Shown: positions 48,480 through 61,410 of the stretch, piece after piece
How positions within the stretch are numbered: the stretch's first letter is position 1
How the letters are laid out: each line of letters begins with the position of its first letter
Assembly: GCF_002288925.2 (NCBI RefSeq)
Contig: NW_022098072.1
Span: 22,968,450 to 23,032,449, forward strand
DNA: 64,000 nt
Direction of reading: 5' to 3'
From: Delphinapterus leucas
Taxonomy: Eukaryota; Chordata; Mammalia; Artiodactyla; Monodontidae
Notes under the pieces: model-generated
Database searches by the model: none
What the model was told of the DNA's origin: nothing
Seen by the model: only the letters and a program-made list of their open reading frames with translations
Translations under genes and position numbers: made by a program

Positions 48480-48679
48480 CTTGACTTATATTTTTAATTG
48501 CAGAATGCCTTAGTTTCTGGCCTCTAAATTATTGCAGCTCACCTTTGATGCATTTGGTCATGTTAGTTAATGGATGGCCTGGAGAAATGTTTTGAAGTTG
48601 TAAGATGACATGAATAGCTTAAGAGGTTGGGCTTTCTAGCTTCTGAACCATTTGTTGAGATTAATAAGGTCCCTTCTTT

Positions 48680-49195
48680 TTTTAAAAAAAATTCTTTTTA
48701 GTCGTGATAAAGTACACATAACATAAAATGTATCATTTTAACCTTTTGTAAGTTCAGTGTCATAAGTACATTCTCATTATTGTGCTGCAGTCACTGCCAT
48801 TACCTGCAGAACATTTGTCGTCTTGCAGAACTGAAACTCTCAATCCACTGCACAACAGCTCCCCGTTCTGCCCTCCTTTCAGCCCCTGACAGCCATCATT
48901 CTCTTTTCGGTCTCTGTAAGTTTGACTGTTCGTAAGTACCTCATATAAGTGGATTCGAACAGTATTTGTCCTTTCATGACCAGCTTGTTTTACTTAGCAT
49001 AACGTCTTCAGGGTTCATTTGTGTTGTAGCATGTGTCAGAATTAACTTTGTAAGAATAAATAATATTCCATTGTATGCATATGTTGTTTATCCATTTATC
49101 GGTTGATGGATACTTGCTTTGCTTCCACCTTTTGGCAGTTGTGATGAATGCTGCTATGAACGTTGATGTACAAATATCTTTTAGAGTGTCTGCTT
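48680..49195 (-). repeat. Old L1 (L1ME-type) 3' UTR
   Basis: 'aagtacacataacataaaat', 'aactgaaactctcaatccac', 'cagcccctgacagccatcat', 'gtacctcatataagtggatt', 'taatattccattgtatgcat' in reversed L1ME order. Confidence 0.82.
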
Positions 49196-49204
49196 TTCTA
49201 AAAA

Positions 49205-49269
49205 GTTTTTTTTAATTGAAGCATAGTTGATTTAAAATGTTGTGTTTCAGGTGCACAGCACAGTTTTTC

Positions 49270-49302
<33 letters not shown>

Positions 49303-49400
49303 TATATGTTCTTTTTTAGATTCTTTTTCCTTATAGGTTATTGCAAAATTTTGAGTACAGTTCCCTGTGCTATGCGGTAGGTCCTCGACTCTCTGCTTTT
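49205..49400 (-). repeat. L1 3' end with internal (TA)n
   Basis: 'agcatagttgatttaaaatg', 'caggtgcacagcacag', a (TA)n tract at 49269-49308, 'gagtacagttccctgtgcta', 'gcggtaggtcctcg' is the reversed cetartiodactyl L1 3' UTR. It probably inserted in the adjacent older L1. Confidence 0.82.
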
Positions 49401-49689
49401 AATTCTTTTAGGTATTTTCCCACAAGTGAAATTGTTGAATTGTATGATGATTCTTTTTTTAATTTTGGGGGGTGCTTTATTTTTATTATTCTGCTTAGAT
49501 ATTATCCTAATGCACTTCTTCCAGAAGAGACCAGTCATAGGAAGAGGAGAAACACTTTCGTTAGTATTGCTTCAAACTCTAGGCAGACTTTTGGCCCATT
49601 ATAATCAACTTAGTATCACCCACATACTGAATAAATGAACGCATATGTCAGGTATCTACCTCAAAGTTTTGTTATCTCTGCTTCCAATC

Positions 49690-49790
49690 TTTGTTCAGTC
49701 ACTGAGCAAATGATTGAGAGCTTACTTTATGCTAGGCACTGTAGACTAAGTATTAATGAACTTCCTCTCCTGTCCTTGGAGTACCAGGTA
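49690..49790 (-). repeat. L2 LINE 3' fragment
   Basis: 'gagagcttactttatgctag' then 'gcactgtagactaag' and 'aatgaacttcctctcctg', a diverged reversed L2 end. Confidence 0.55.
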
Positions 49791-51732
49791 TCATTAGCAG
49801 GTGTTTTGGAGTTTTGATCCCAGTTTTCTCCTAAATGGCTGGTCTTGTGTCATGTTCTCCTTTGTTTATAAACACAGATACCCCTCTGACCACCTTGGAA
49901 CCAGATGGTGGTGGTCAGGGAACCATGGGCTGGGGTGGGTCCAGGGCTGTGGCCAGGCTGCTTGCTCTCTGCTTGTTTCTCAAAGCAGCTCTGCCTCTCT
50001 GTGGAACTTCTCCCTGTTCCTCCTTCCTTTGGCCCATCCTCTGTATATCTGTAGTCCAAATTCCAGAAGGAACCTGTCTGAATGACTTGAGTGGCTGCCA
50101 TTGCCCTTACTGGGCAGAGCCTGGCCTCAGGAGTTGCTGATCAGCCTGTTAATGGGCCCCCCTTGGATCAGTGCCTGCCGCCCCCATCCAGAGAGTGGCC
50201 ATCTCGACATTCCTCCCCCCGCTGCTCTCAGTCAGGAGCTGTGACAACCAAAAAGGAAGTTCCCCTGTCTGCTCTGTACCTGGGGTGGTGCTGGGCTTAA
50301 TGGATATTTGCTAGCAGATGCTCGAATGGAAATCAAATTGTTAGGCCCTGGGTATGATGGTCTTGTTCATGTTTTGAATCAAAAATTGGAAAAACAAAGT
50401 CACACTGAATGGCAGATCTTTTTTGAAGAGCTTATTAGGCAAGGTTAGTAGTGAACTGTTTGATTTCAGTCAAGGAAAAATGCTCTCTCTTAATAAGGTA
50501 GCATTTGTACTTGAGTGAGATACAAGAGGATTTCCAGTTGTCACGAGATATTATTAAAGCTCTAATCTCTGTGAACCAGAAAGATTTCCAAGTCTAAACA
50601 TTTCAGTCATTTAACAGATAATCTACTGAGCATTTACCATGCTCAGTATCAGCCCCGGGAATATAGCAGAGGACAAGCCAGATGAGAGTCTTGCCTTCAT
50701 CAAGCTTATACTTTACTATTTCAACTAACACTTGCCATGACAGTCTTTCTGTTAGCTGAAGAGTCAGTAAAGCCTATTGAAATAGGTTTTACCTAGTTCC
50801 AGAAAAGTCAGTAAAGTAACCAAGCTCTTGTTTCCTTGGTGCATGTTTGCGTCTGTTCATTTCCAGTATTTTTACATGTAATCTTTGGAGTGATTCTTGA
50901 CTTAGAGTTTTATGAAAATTCTTTAGCACAGTGCAGTGCAGTTGAGGTTAAATGTAGTGAAAACCTGCTGAGGAAGGAGAGTCTGACACCAGCCCCGGCA
51001 TTTGTTCAGAGCAGCCAAAGGCGGCATTTATGGTTGAATTGGATCTTGGGTCACACCTCGGAACACCTGTGGGTTAACTGAGCCGGTTCTCATTCCTCAG
51101 CTCTTTCACTTAATTGCAGAGAACTTTTTGCCCTTAGGAGGAGATGCCCAGTTCTGGGTCCACATTCTCTTTGGGCCTTTACCCTTGTTGAATAAACTCA
51201 GAGACAGAAGCATTTAGGAAAGGAAAAGTTTACCTGCAAGAGAGCAAGAGAAGGACTGGCTTGCTAAACAGAAACACAAGTATTTAAAGGAAAAAAGCAA
51301 TACCTATCAAGGTTTCCAAGTTTGCGTTAGTCTGTTCATAATGGAAAAGCAGTAACTCTCCCACATGATTATCTTATTCACAAAGGTCATGACAAGTCTT
51401 CAGATATCAGTGCAGCAAAAACCAGGGATAGAATTGCTTTGTTAGGGAGTCAGGCTTATGGGAGATGTTCAAGATGCTTGAAATTTATTGTTTTTGAGAT
51501 CAGAACCAGTTAGATGACCCTGTTACCTTCGGTTTATCTCAGTGGCCGGGGGGCGTGGGGGGGTGTCTCTTGACTGTGATATGAGAAGAGCTTAGTCATA
51601 GAGAAGCAGGGCAAAGTGACATTTTGCTGCTACACCCTCCAGAACCCATAAGCTCTAGGAGGAAAAATGGCCTGAGGGAAAAACGTGATTGCAGCATGTA
51701 TTCTTGTCCCCTGGTCTAGTGATGAGTCTTTG
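49791..51732. other. Gene-free sequence
   Basis: No exon or RNA gene. A reversed L2 end sits at about 50595-50720 ('gagcatttaccatgctcagt', 'gtcttgccttcatcaagctt'). The GC-richer 49850-50310 stretch has open frames but no splice or homology support. Confidence 0.5.
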
Positions 51733-51912
51733 CTCCAGTGGTTTTTAAACGTTAACTGCTGTTAGAATCACCTAGGAGTGTTTAAAAACTACTGATGCCA
51801 GCATTTTCACTTAAATAAGAATTTAATTGCTCTGAAGTGGAGCCTGAGTATTGATGTTTTTGAAAGTACCCCCAGTAATGTAATGTGCAGTAGAGGTTGA
51901 GAACCACTGCTT
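51733..51912 (+). repeat. MER20-like hAT-Charlie element with both termini
   Basis: Left end 'ccagtggtttttaaac' and right end 'ggttgagaaccactg' are the inverted hAT termini. Internal 'agaatcacctaggagtgttt' and 'ctgaagtggagcctgagtat' fit the family. Confidence 0.78.
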
Positions 51913-53289
51913 TTATCAGTGCAAAGAACTGGAACTTCTGCTAGTTAACAGTGGTTTTTAAAGGCTAATTTACAGCTTGGTTACGTCATGCTTCTTTTAT
52001 GGATGTTTGAAATTCTGTGTGCTTTCTCTGAAGGAAAAATGGAGAAGAACTCTCCTATTTCCTGTTACCTCTGCTAGTGCTTGGTCAGTTAAAGGGAGTA
52101 ACCAATATTGTTTGAAATTCTGCCCAAAACAAAACCAAACCTGGACCTTTTGGAGGTTGGCCTTCTAGAAAGGTTTTTGCCAGTCAGTTTTGATTTGGGG
52201 GGGGTTAATGGAGTAGGGGTGATGATCTTGTAGATTTACTACATCCGGATTCAAGCCTGTTCACTGTTTACGTGGCTTTGTACAATGTAAAAGCTTGTTT
52301 GAGTAAAATATTGATATAAGTAAATACTAATACTACTTTAAGATAAGATTTGTGTCTCATTTCATTTCATGGATGTTTAAAAGTGAGTTTGGCATCTCTC
52401 CAGAAATTAGTCAAGAATATTTCTAGATTTTGGCTTGTGAGTGCTCCAAAATGTATGTGATATAGTGTATTGGTCCCTGAAATGTGAATAGTATTTTATT
52501 TTCACTTCACATAGATATTTTAGAAATGACGTCTGATATCTTTGATGACATCTAGCATTTTTGGTCCTTCAGTTCCTCTTAAGAAGTTTATGACCTAATT
52601 GTTAAAAGTCCACCAAAGAAGCTATTACTAGCTGCATATTTTAGTTAATATTTTATTGGAATGATACTTCCCTAATTAAGAGGATTACAGATATGTCTGT
52701 TTTAGAATGGAAAGGAGATTTTAAAAATTGCACATCAGGCAGAAACTGGGATGCCTCTCCTTGCTTCCCTTCTGTACAGCACCTAGCAGCTGAAAGACTG
52801 CCTATTTTTTAACTTGTTTAAAACAACTATGGTGATAATTTGGTTAAATACTGCTAACTTGGATCATGATTCAGGCATACAGCAACTTCCCCACCCCCTT
52901 CATACTTTACTGGAGTCTTGGGAAAGGATATTTTTTAAGGTGGGATGTTTAAGCTGAGAGAAACTAAATGATCACATTCATTCTCCCTTGTCTTATGGGA
53001 GCAGTTATAAGTGACATTCCTGGTGTCCTTATTTGACTACTACGATCTCTGCTTTCAGTGACCTAGTTTACAACTATGCACTTCACTCTGTGCAGGGATC
53101 CTCTTGTACCTTTGCCTCATGCCAGGGACTGTGGGCAAAGCTTGGCCTTTTCTGGCTCCTCATAAATAAAATCCTCTAGAAGCCTTGGCATTGGGCCAGA
53201 TATGATAGGATTTCAAGCATAACTGACCACAATGTCCAAGGGTCCCCAGTGTTTTCCATGAAGAAGCAGGGGCTTGGTTTATTGTTACG
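51913..53289. other. Gene-free sequence
   Basis: Nothing recognised. Specifically, no minus-strand exon resembling REV3L, the next gene in human, could be read. Confidence 0.5.
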
Positions 53290-54207
53290 TGCCCATTTCA
53301 TCTTCCATGAACTTGATTAGGCCTGAGAGTGGCATTATTTCATTCTTTTTTATGGCTGAGCAATAGTCCATTGTATGTATGTACCACATCTTCTTCATCC
53401 ATTCCTCTGTTGAGGGACATTTAGGTTGCTTCCATGTCTTGGCTATCGTAAACAGTGCTGCTATGAGCATTGGGGTGCTTGTATCTTCGAATTGGAATTT
53501 TCTCTGTATATGTGCCCAGGAGTGGGATTGCTCAGTCATACAGTAGTTCTGTTTTTAGTTTTTAAGGAACCTGCATACTGTTCTTCATAGTGGTTTTACC
53601 AATTTACATTCCCACCAGCAGTATAGGAGGGTTCCCTTTTCTCCACATCCTCTCCAGCACTTATTGTTTGTAGATTTTTTTTTTTTTTTTTGCGGTACGC
53701 GGGCCTTTCACTGTTGTGGCCTCTCCTGTTGTGGAGCACAGGCTCCGGATGCGCAGGCCCAGCGGCCATGGCTCACGGGCCCAGCCGCTCCGCGGCATGT
53801 GGGATCCTCCCGGACCGGGGCACGAACCCGCGTCCCCTGCATTGGCAGGTGGACTCTCAACCACTGCGCCACCAGGGAAGCCCTGTTTGTAGATTTTTTT
53901 ATGATGGCCGTCCTGACTGGTGTGAGGTGATACCTCAATGTAGTTTTAATTTGCATTTCTCTGATAACTGGTGATGTTGAGCATCTTTTCATGTGCTTTT
54001 TGGCCATCTGTATGTTGTCTTTGGAGAAATGTCTGTTTAGATTTTCTGCCCATTTTTTGATTGGGTTGTTTTCTTTTGACATAGAGCTGCGTGAGCTGTT
54101 TGTATATTTTGGAGATTAATCCTTTGTTGGTCCCTTTGTTTGCAAATCTTTTCTCCCATTCTGTGAGTTGTCTTTTCATTTTGTTTATGGTTTCCTTTGT
54201 TGTGCTC
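53290..54207 (-). repeat. L1 ORF2 C-terminal fragment split by a SINE
   Basis: Reversed L1 ORF2 end: 'ttatggctgagcaatagtcc', 'gtgggattgctcagtcatac', 'ggttcccttttctccacatc', then after the SINE 'gtttgtagattttttta' to 'ttgtttatggtttcctttgt'. It ends abruptly at about 54207, where an older L1 3' UTR begins. Not coding. Confidence 0.88.
53682..53884 (-). mobile_element. CHR-type SINE inserted in L1
   Basis: Poly(T) 'gcggtacgcgggcctttcac' through 'gcgccaccagggaagccct'. Perfect target duplication gtttgtagattttttt at 53666-53681 and 53885-53900. Confidence 0.95.
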
Positions 54208-56405
54208 AGTACAGTACTGTTAACTACAGTCACCATGCTGTATTTTATATCCCCAGGACTTATTTATTTTATAACTGGAAGTTTTTACCTTTTGACCCCC
54301 TTCGCCCATTTTGCCTACTCCTCATCCCCCACCTCTGGCAATCACCAATCTGTTCTATGTATCTATGAGTTCAGCTTTTTTTTTTAGATTCCACCTAAAA
54401 GTGATATTATACTTGTCTTTCTCTGAGTTAGTTCACTTAGCATAATATTGTAAGGTCCATTCACGTAGTTGCAAATGGCAGGATTTTCTTTTTTATGATT
54501 GATATTCCACCATATATACACATACACACACACACACACACATACACGTACATACATATCACATTTTCTTTATCCATTCATCTGTTGATAGACACTTAGG
54601 TTGTTTCCATGTCTCGGTTGTTGTATGTAATGCTGCAGTGAACATAGACATGCATATATCTTTTCAAGAAAGTGATTTAATTTTCTTTGAAAAATACCCA
54701 GAAGTGAAATTGCTGGATCATATGATAGTTGTATTCTATTTGAAGACACTCCATACTGTTCACCATAGTGGCTGCACCAATTTACAATTCCATCAACAGT
54801 GTACAAGTGTTCCGTTTTCTCTACATCTTTGCTTATACTTGTTATTTCATACCTTTTTGATAATAGCCATTCTAACACTGTGAGGTGATCTCTCTTTGAT
54901 TTTGATTTGCATTTCCCTGATGAATAATGATGCTGAGCACCTTTTCAAATAACTGTAGACAATCTGTATGTCTTCTCTGGAAAAATGTCTGTTCCCATCC
55001 CCTGCCTGTTTTTAGGTCAGATTGCCTTATTTTCCTATTTATTTATGTGAGTTCTTTATATATTTTGGATATTAAATATTTTCTCCCATTTGGTAGGTTG
55101 CCATTTTGTTTTGTTGATGGTTTCCTTTGCTGTGCAGAAACTTTTTGATATTGTCCCATTTGTTTATTTTTGCTTTTGTTGCCTTTGCTTTTGGTGTCAA
55201 ATCCAGAAAATCATAGCCAAGACAGATGTCAGGATGCGTACTGCCTGTTTTCTTCTATGATTTTTGTGGTTTAACGTTTTACATTCAAGTCTTTAATCCA
55301 TTTTGAGTTAATTTTTGTGTATGGTGTGTAAAATAGTGGTCCAGTTTCATTCTTTTGCAGGTAGCTATCCAGTTTTCCCAACACCATTTAATGAAGAGAC
55401 TATCCTTTCCCCATTGTATCCTCTTGACTCCTCTGTTGTAAATTAATTGATCATATATGTGTGGGTTTATTTCTGGGCTCTCTATAGGTTTCATTGATCT
55501 ATGTATCTCCCCCACCCAACACCATACTGTTTTGATTACTGTAGCTCTATATATAGTTTGAAACCAGGATGCATGATGCCTCCAGCTTTGTTCTTCTTTC
55601 TCAAAATGGCTTTGGCTACCTGGGGTTTTTGTGCTTCCATACAAATTTTTAAATTGTTTATTCTATTTCTGTGAAAAATACCATTGGAATTTTGATCAGG
55701 ACTGCATTGAATCTGTAGATTTCTTTGAGTAGTATGGACATTCTAACTATTAATTATTTCAATCCATGAGCATGGAATATCTTTCCATTTATTTGTGTTT
55801 TCAATTTCTTTTATCAGTGTGTGTCTTACAGTTTTCACTGTATAGGGCTTTTACCTCCTTGGTTAAAATGATTATTTATTTATTTATTCTTTTTGATGCA
55901 ATTGTAAATTATAAAAAGGACTGTTGTCTTAATTTCACTTTCTGTTTGTTTTTAGTGTCTAGAAACACAGCAGTTTTTCTGTATATTGATTTTTGTATCC
56001 TGAAACTTTACTGAATTTAATGATGAGCTCTAGCAGTTTTCTGGTAGCATCTTTAGGATTTTCTATGTATAGTATCATGTCATCTACACACAGTGCAGTT
56101 TTACTTCTTCCTTTCTGATTTAGATGACTTTTATTTCTTTTTCTTCTCTGATTGCTGTGGTCAGGACTTCCAAAACTATGTTAAATAAAAGTGGTGACAG
56201 TGGATATCCTTGTCTTGTTCCTGATCTTAGGGGAAATGCTTTCAGCTTTTCCCCATGGCGTATGATGCTGGCTGTAGGTTTATCATATCTGGCCTTTATT
56301 ATGTTGAGGTAGGCTCCCTCTGTGCCCACTTTCTGGAGAATTTTTATCATAAATGGGTGTTGAATTTTGTCAGCAGCTTTTTTTGCATCTGTTGAGATGG
56401 TCATT
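54208..56405 (-). repeat. Older L1 (L1MA-type), 3' UTR to RT domain
   Basis: Starts with a 3' UTR ('gtactgttaactacagtcac', 'ggacttatttattttataac'), then ORF2 C-terminal and RT regions in many broken frames ('[15 protein letters not shown]' readable at about 56.2 kb). It carries a (CA)n stretch at about 54513-54562. Cut at about 56405 where the next L1 begins. Confidence 0.85.
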
Positions 56406-56605
56406 TTTTTGTTAACTTTTTACTTTATGTTGGAGTATAGTTGATTAACAATATTGTGTTAGTTTTAGGTATACAGCAAAGTGATTCAGTTATACATATA
56501 CATGTATCTATTCTTTTCCAAATTCTTTTCTCATTTAGGTTGTTACATAATATCGAGCAGAGTTCCCTGTGCTATACAGTAGGTCCTTGTTGGTTATCCA
56601 TTTTA

Positions 56606-58046
56606 TTTTATTTTATTTTATTTTTTAACATCTTTATTGGAGTATAATTGCTTTACAGTGGTGTGTTAGTTTCTGCTTTATAACAAAGTGAATCAGTTAT
56701 ACATATACATATGTTCCCATATCTCTTCCCTCTTGCGTCTCCCTCCCTCCTACCCTCCCTATCCCACCCCTCTAGGTGGTCACAAAGCACCGAGCTGATC
56801 TCCCTGTGCCATGCGGCTGCTTCCCACTAGCTATCTATTTTACGTTTGGTAGTGTATATATGTCCATGCCACTCTCTCACTTTGTCACAGCTTACCCTTC
56901 CCCCTCCCCATATCCTCAAGTCCATTCTCTAGTAGGTCTGTGTCTTTATTCCCGTCTTGCCCCTAGGTTCTTCATGACCTTTTTTTCCTTAGAGTCCATA
57001 TGTATGTGTTAGCATACAGTATTTGTTTTTCTCTTTCTGACTTACTTCACTCTGTATGACAGACTCTTGGTCCATCCACCTCACTACAAAATCTCAATTT
57101 CGTTTCTTTTTATGACTGAGTAATATTCCATTGTGTATATGTGCCACATCTTTTTTATCCATTCATCTGTTGATGGACACTTAGGTTGCTTCCATGTCCT
57201 GGCTATTGTAAATAGAGTTGCAATGAACATGACTCTTTTTGAATTATGGTTTTCTCAGGGTATATGCCCAGTAGTGGGATTGCTGGGTCATATGGTAGTT
57301 CTATTTTTAGATTTTTAAGGAACCTCCATACTGTTCTCCATAGTGGCTGTATCAATTTACATTCCCACCAACAGTGCAAGAGGGTTCCCTTTTCTCCACA
57401 CCCTCTCCAGCATTTATTGTTTCTAGATTTTTTGATGATGGCCATTCTAACTGGTGTGAGATGATATCTCATTGTAGTTTTGATTTGCATTTCTCTAATG
57501 ATTAATGATGTTGAGCATTCTTTCATGTGTTTGTTGGCAATCTGTATATCTTCTTTGGAGAAATGTCTATTTAGGTCTTCTGCCCATTTTTGGATTGGGT
57601 TGTTTGTCTTTTTGATATTGAGCTGCATGAGCTGCTTGTAAATTTTGGAAATTAATCCTTTGTCAGTTGCTTCATTTGCAAATATTTTCTCCCATTCTGA
57701 GGGTTTTCATTTGGTCTTGTTTATGGTTTCCTTTGCTGTGCAAAAGCTTTGAAGTTTCATTAGGTCCCATTTGTTTATTTTTGTTTTTATTTCCATTTCT
57801 CTAGGAGGTGGGTCAAAAAGGATCTTGCTGTGATTTATGTCACAGAGTGTTCTGCCTATGTTTTCCTCTAAGAGTTTGATAGTGTCTGGCCTTACATTTA
57901 GGTCTTTAATCCATTTTGACTTTATTTTTGTGTATGGTGTTAGGGAGTGTTCTAATTTCATACTTTTACATGTACCTGTCCAGTTTTTCCAGCACCACTT
58001 ATTGAAGAGGCTGTCTTTTCTCCGCTGTATATTCTTGCCTCCTTTA
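56606..58046 (-). mobile_element. Nested 5'-truncated L1
   Basis: Window-left end is a T/TTTTA-rich tail, then a cetacean-type L1 3' UTR ('aacatctttattggagtata', 'ggtggtcacaaagcaccgag', 'gtctttattcccgtcttgcc') and ORF2 C-terminal sequence. It stops within the ORF2 C-terminal region at 58046. Perfect 15-bp target duplication tggttatccatttta at 56591-56605 and 58047-58061, interrupting another L1's 3' UTR. Confidence 0.95.
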
Positions 58047-60239
58047 TGGTTATCCATTTTAAATATAGCAGTGTGTACATGTCAATCCCAAGCTCCCTAA
58101 CTATCCCATCCCCCACCCCTTCCTCCCTGGTAACCATAAGTTCATTCTTTAAGTCTGTGAGTCTGTTTCTGTTTTGTAAATAAGTTCATTTGTATCATTG
58201 TTTTCTAGATTCCTCATATAAGCGATATCACATGATATTTGTCTTCCTCTGTCTGACTTACTTCACTCAGTATGACGATCTCTAGGTCCATCCATGTTGC
58301 TGCAAATGGCATTATTTCATTCTTTTTAATGGCTGAGTAATATTCCATTGTATATATATACCACATCATCTTTATCCATTCCTCTGTCGATGGACGTTTA
58401 GGTTGTTTCCTTGTCTTGGCTATTGTAAACAGTGCTGCAATGAACACTGGGGTGCATGTATCCTTTCAGACCATGTTTTTCTCTGGATATATGCCTAGGA
58501 GTGGGATTGCAGAATCATATGGTAGCTCTATTTTTAGTTTTTCAAGGAACCTCCATACTGTTCTCCATAGTGGCTGTACCAATTTACATTCCCACCAACA
58601 GTATAGGAGAGTTCTCTTTTCTCCACACCCTCTCCAGCATTTTTTGTTTGTAGATTTTTTGATGATGGCCATTCTAACCAGTGTGAGGTGGTATCTCATT
58701 GTAGTTTTGATTTGCATTTTTCTTATAATTAGTGATGTTGAACATCTTTTCATTCACCTCTTGGTCATCTGTTTGTCTTCTTTGGAGAAATGTCTATTTA
58801 GGTCTTCTGCCCATTTTTTGATTGGATTGTTTGTTTTTATGATATTAAGCCACATGAGCTCTTTGTAAATTTTGGAGATTAATCCCTTGTTGGTTACATT
58901 GCTTGCAAATATTTTCTCCCATTCTGCGTGTTGTCTTTTGATTTTGTTTATGGTTTATTTTGCTGTGCAAAAGCTTTTGAGTTTAATTAGGCCCCATTTG
59001 TTTTTATTTCCATTACTCTGGGAGACAGATCAAAAAAGATATTGCTGTGATTTATGTCAGAGTGTTCTGCCTATGTTTTCCTCTAAGAGTTTTATAGTAT
59101 CCAGTCTTACATTTAGGTCTTTAATCCGTTTTGAGTTTACTTTTGTGTATGGTGTTAAAGAGTGTTCTAATGTCATTTTTTTACATGTAGCTGTCCAGTT
59201 TTCCCAGCACCATTCATTGAAGAGTATGTCTTTCCTCCATTGTATAGTCTTGCCTACTTTGTCATAGATTAATTGACCATAGGTGCGTGGGTTTATTTCT
59301 GGGCTTTCTGCCCTGTTCTGTTGATCGATTTCTGTTTTTGTGCCAGTACCATACTGTTTTGATGACTATAGCTTTGTAGTAGAGTCTGAAGTCAGGGAGC
59401 CTGATTTCTCCAGCTTTGTTTTTCTTTCTCAGGATTGCTTTGGCTATTTGGGGCCTTTTGTTTCTCCATACAAATAAAAATTTTTTTTGTTCTAGTTCTT
59501 TGAAAAATGCCATTGGTAATTTGATAGGGATTGCATTGAATTAGATTGCCTTGGGAAGTGTAGTCGTTTTGACACTATTGATTCTTCCAATCCAAGAACA
59601 TGGTATATCTTTCCATCTGTTCATGTCATCTTCAGTTTCTTTCATCAGCATGTTACAGTTTTTGGAGTACAGGTCTTTTGCCTCCTTAGGTAGGTTTATT
59701 CCTAGGTGTCTTATTCTTTTTGCTGTGATGGTAAATGGGGTTGTTTCTTGAATTTCTGTTTCTGATCTTTCATTGTTAGTGTATAGAAATGCAACAGATT
59801 TCTGTGTATTAGTTTTGTATCCTGCAACTTTACCAGATTCATTGATGAGCTCTAGTAGTTTTCTGGTAGTGTCTTTAGGATTTTCTGTGTATAGTATTGT
59901 GTCATCTGCACACAGTGACAGTTTTACTTCTTCTTTTCCAATTTGGATTCCTTTTATTTCTTTCTCTTCTCTGCTGTGGTTAGGACTTCCAAAACTATGT
60001 TGAATAAAAGTGGCAAGACTGGACATCCTTGTCCTGTTACTGATCTTAGAGGAAATTGCTTTCAACTTTTTCCCATTGAATATGATGCTGGCTGTAGATT
60101 TGTCATATCTGGCCTTTATTATGTTGAGGTATGTTCCCTCTATGCCCTCTTTCTGGAGGGTTTTTTTTTTTTTAATCATAATTGGGTGTTGAATTTTGTC
60201 AGAAGCTTTTTCTGCATCTGTTGAGATGATCATATGGTG

Positions 60240-60462
60240 TTTTGGGTTTTTAAAAAAATTTTTTTGTTTTGATATGAACATTTTTAAAGTCTTTATTGAA
60301 TTTGTTACAGTATTGCTTATTTTGTTACAATATTGTTTTTTTTTATGTTTTGGTTTTTTGGCCATGAGGCATGTGGGATCTTAGCTACCTGACCAGGGAT
60401 CGAACCCACACCCCCTGCATTGGAAGGCGAAGTTTTAACCACTGGACTGCCAGGGAAGTCCC
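60240..60462 (-). mobile_element. CHR-type SINE with long AT-rich tail, inserted in L1
   Basis: SINE body 'tttggccatgaggcatgtgg', 'gggatcgaacccacacccc', ending 'ctgccagggaagtccc'. About 90 bp of T/A-rich sequence sits at the tail side. Flank gatcatatgg repeats at 60227 and 60463 as target duplication. Confidence 0.88.
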
Positions 60463-61227
60463 GATCATATGGTTTTTATCCTTCAATTTGTTGATATGGT
60501 TTATCACACTGATTGATTTGCGGATATTGAAAAATCCTTGCGTCTCTGGGATAAATCCCACTTGTCGTGGTGTATAATCATTTTAATGTATTGTTGAATT
60601 CAGTTTGCTCAAATTTTGTTGAGGATTTTTGCATTTTTTTTATCATTGACATTAGCCTGTAATTTTCTTTTTGTGTGATATCTTTGTCTGGTTTTGCTAT
60701 CAGGGTGATGGTAGCCTAATAGAATGAGTTCGAAAGCACCCCTTCCTCTGAAATTTTTTGGAATAGTATGAGAAGGGTAGGTATTAACTCTTCTCTACAT
60801 GTTTGGTAGAATTCACCAGTGAAGCCATCTGGTCCTGAACTTGTGTTTGTAGGGTTTTTGTTTTTTTGTTAAATTACTGATTCAGTTTTGTTAGTGGTAA
60901 TTTGTTCAGTATTTTCTGTTTCTTCCTGGTGGTTCACTGTTGGGAGATTATTTGTTTCTAGGAATTTGTCCATTTATTGTAGGTTGCCCATTTTTTTGGC
61001 ATATAGTTGTTTGTAGTAGTCTCTTAGCGATCCTTTGTCTTTCTGTGATGTCCATTGTAACATCTCCTTTTTCATTTCTGATTTTATTGATTTGGGCCCT
61101 CTCTCTTTTTTTTCTCGATGAGTGTGGCTAAAGGTTTATTACTTTTGTTTGCCTTTTCAAAGAACCAGCTCTTAGTTTCATTGATTTTTTTTTTCTATTT
61201 TTTTTTAGTCTCTATTTCATTTCTTTC

Positions 61228-61410
61228 TTTTAAAAATTTTTTTATTTTATGTTGGAGTATAGTTGATAACAATGCTGTGTTAGTTTCAGGTGTACAGCAA
61301 AGTGTTTCAGTTATACATATACATGTATCCATTCTTTTTCAAGTTCTTTTCCCATTTAGGTTATTACAGAATATTGAGCAGAGTTCCCTATGCTATACAG
61401 TAGGCCCTTA
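61228..61410 (-). repeat. L1 3'-end fragment inserted in L1
   Basis: 'attttatgttggagtatagt', 'caggtgtacagcaaagtgtt', 'cagagttccctatgctatac', 'agtaggccc' is the reversed L1 3' UTR end. About 55-60 bp of host L1 sequence is repeated on its two sides (61168-61230 and 61425-61490). Confidence 0.85.

Noticed and set aside
48480..53289. Possible 3' exons of REV3L (next gene in human, opposite strand)
   Set aside because: No minus-strand frame resembled a polymerase C-terminus; human spacing also places it beyond this window.
54513..54562. Regular CA-repeat block that superficially looks like a spaced repeat array
   Set aside because: A plain microsatellite within L1; no CRISPR-like repeat/spacer structure exists in this eukaryotic window.
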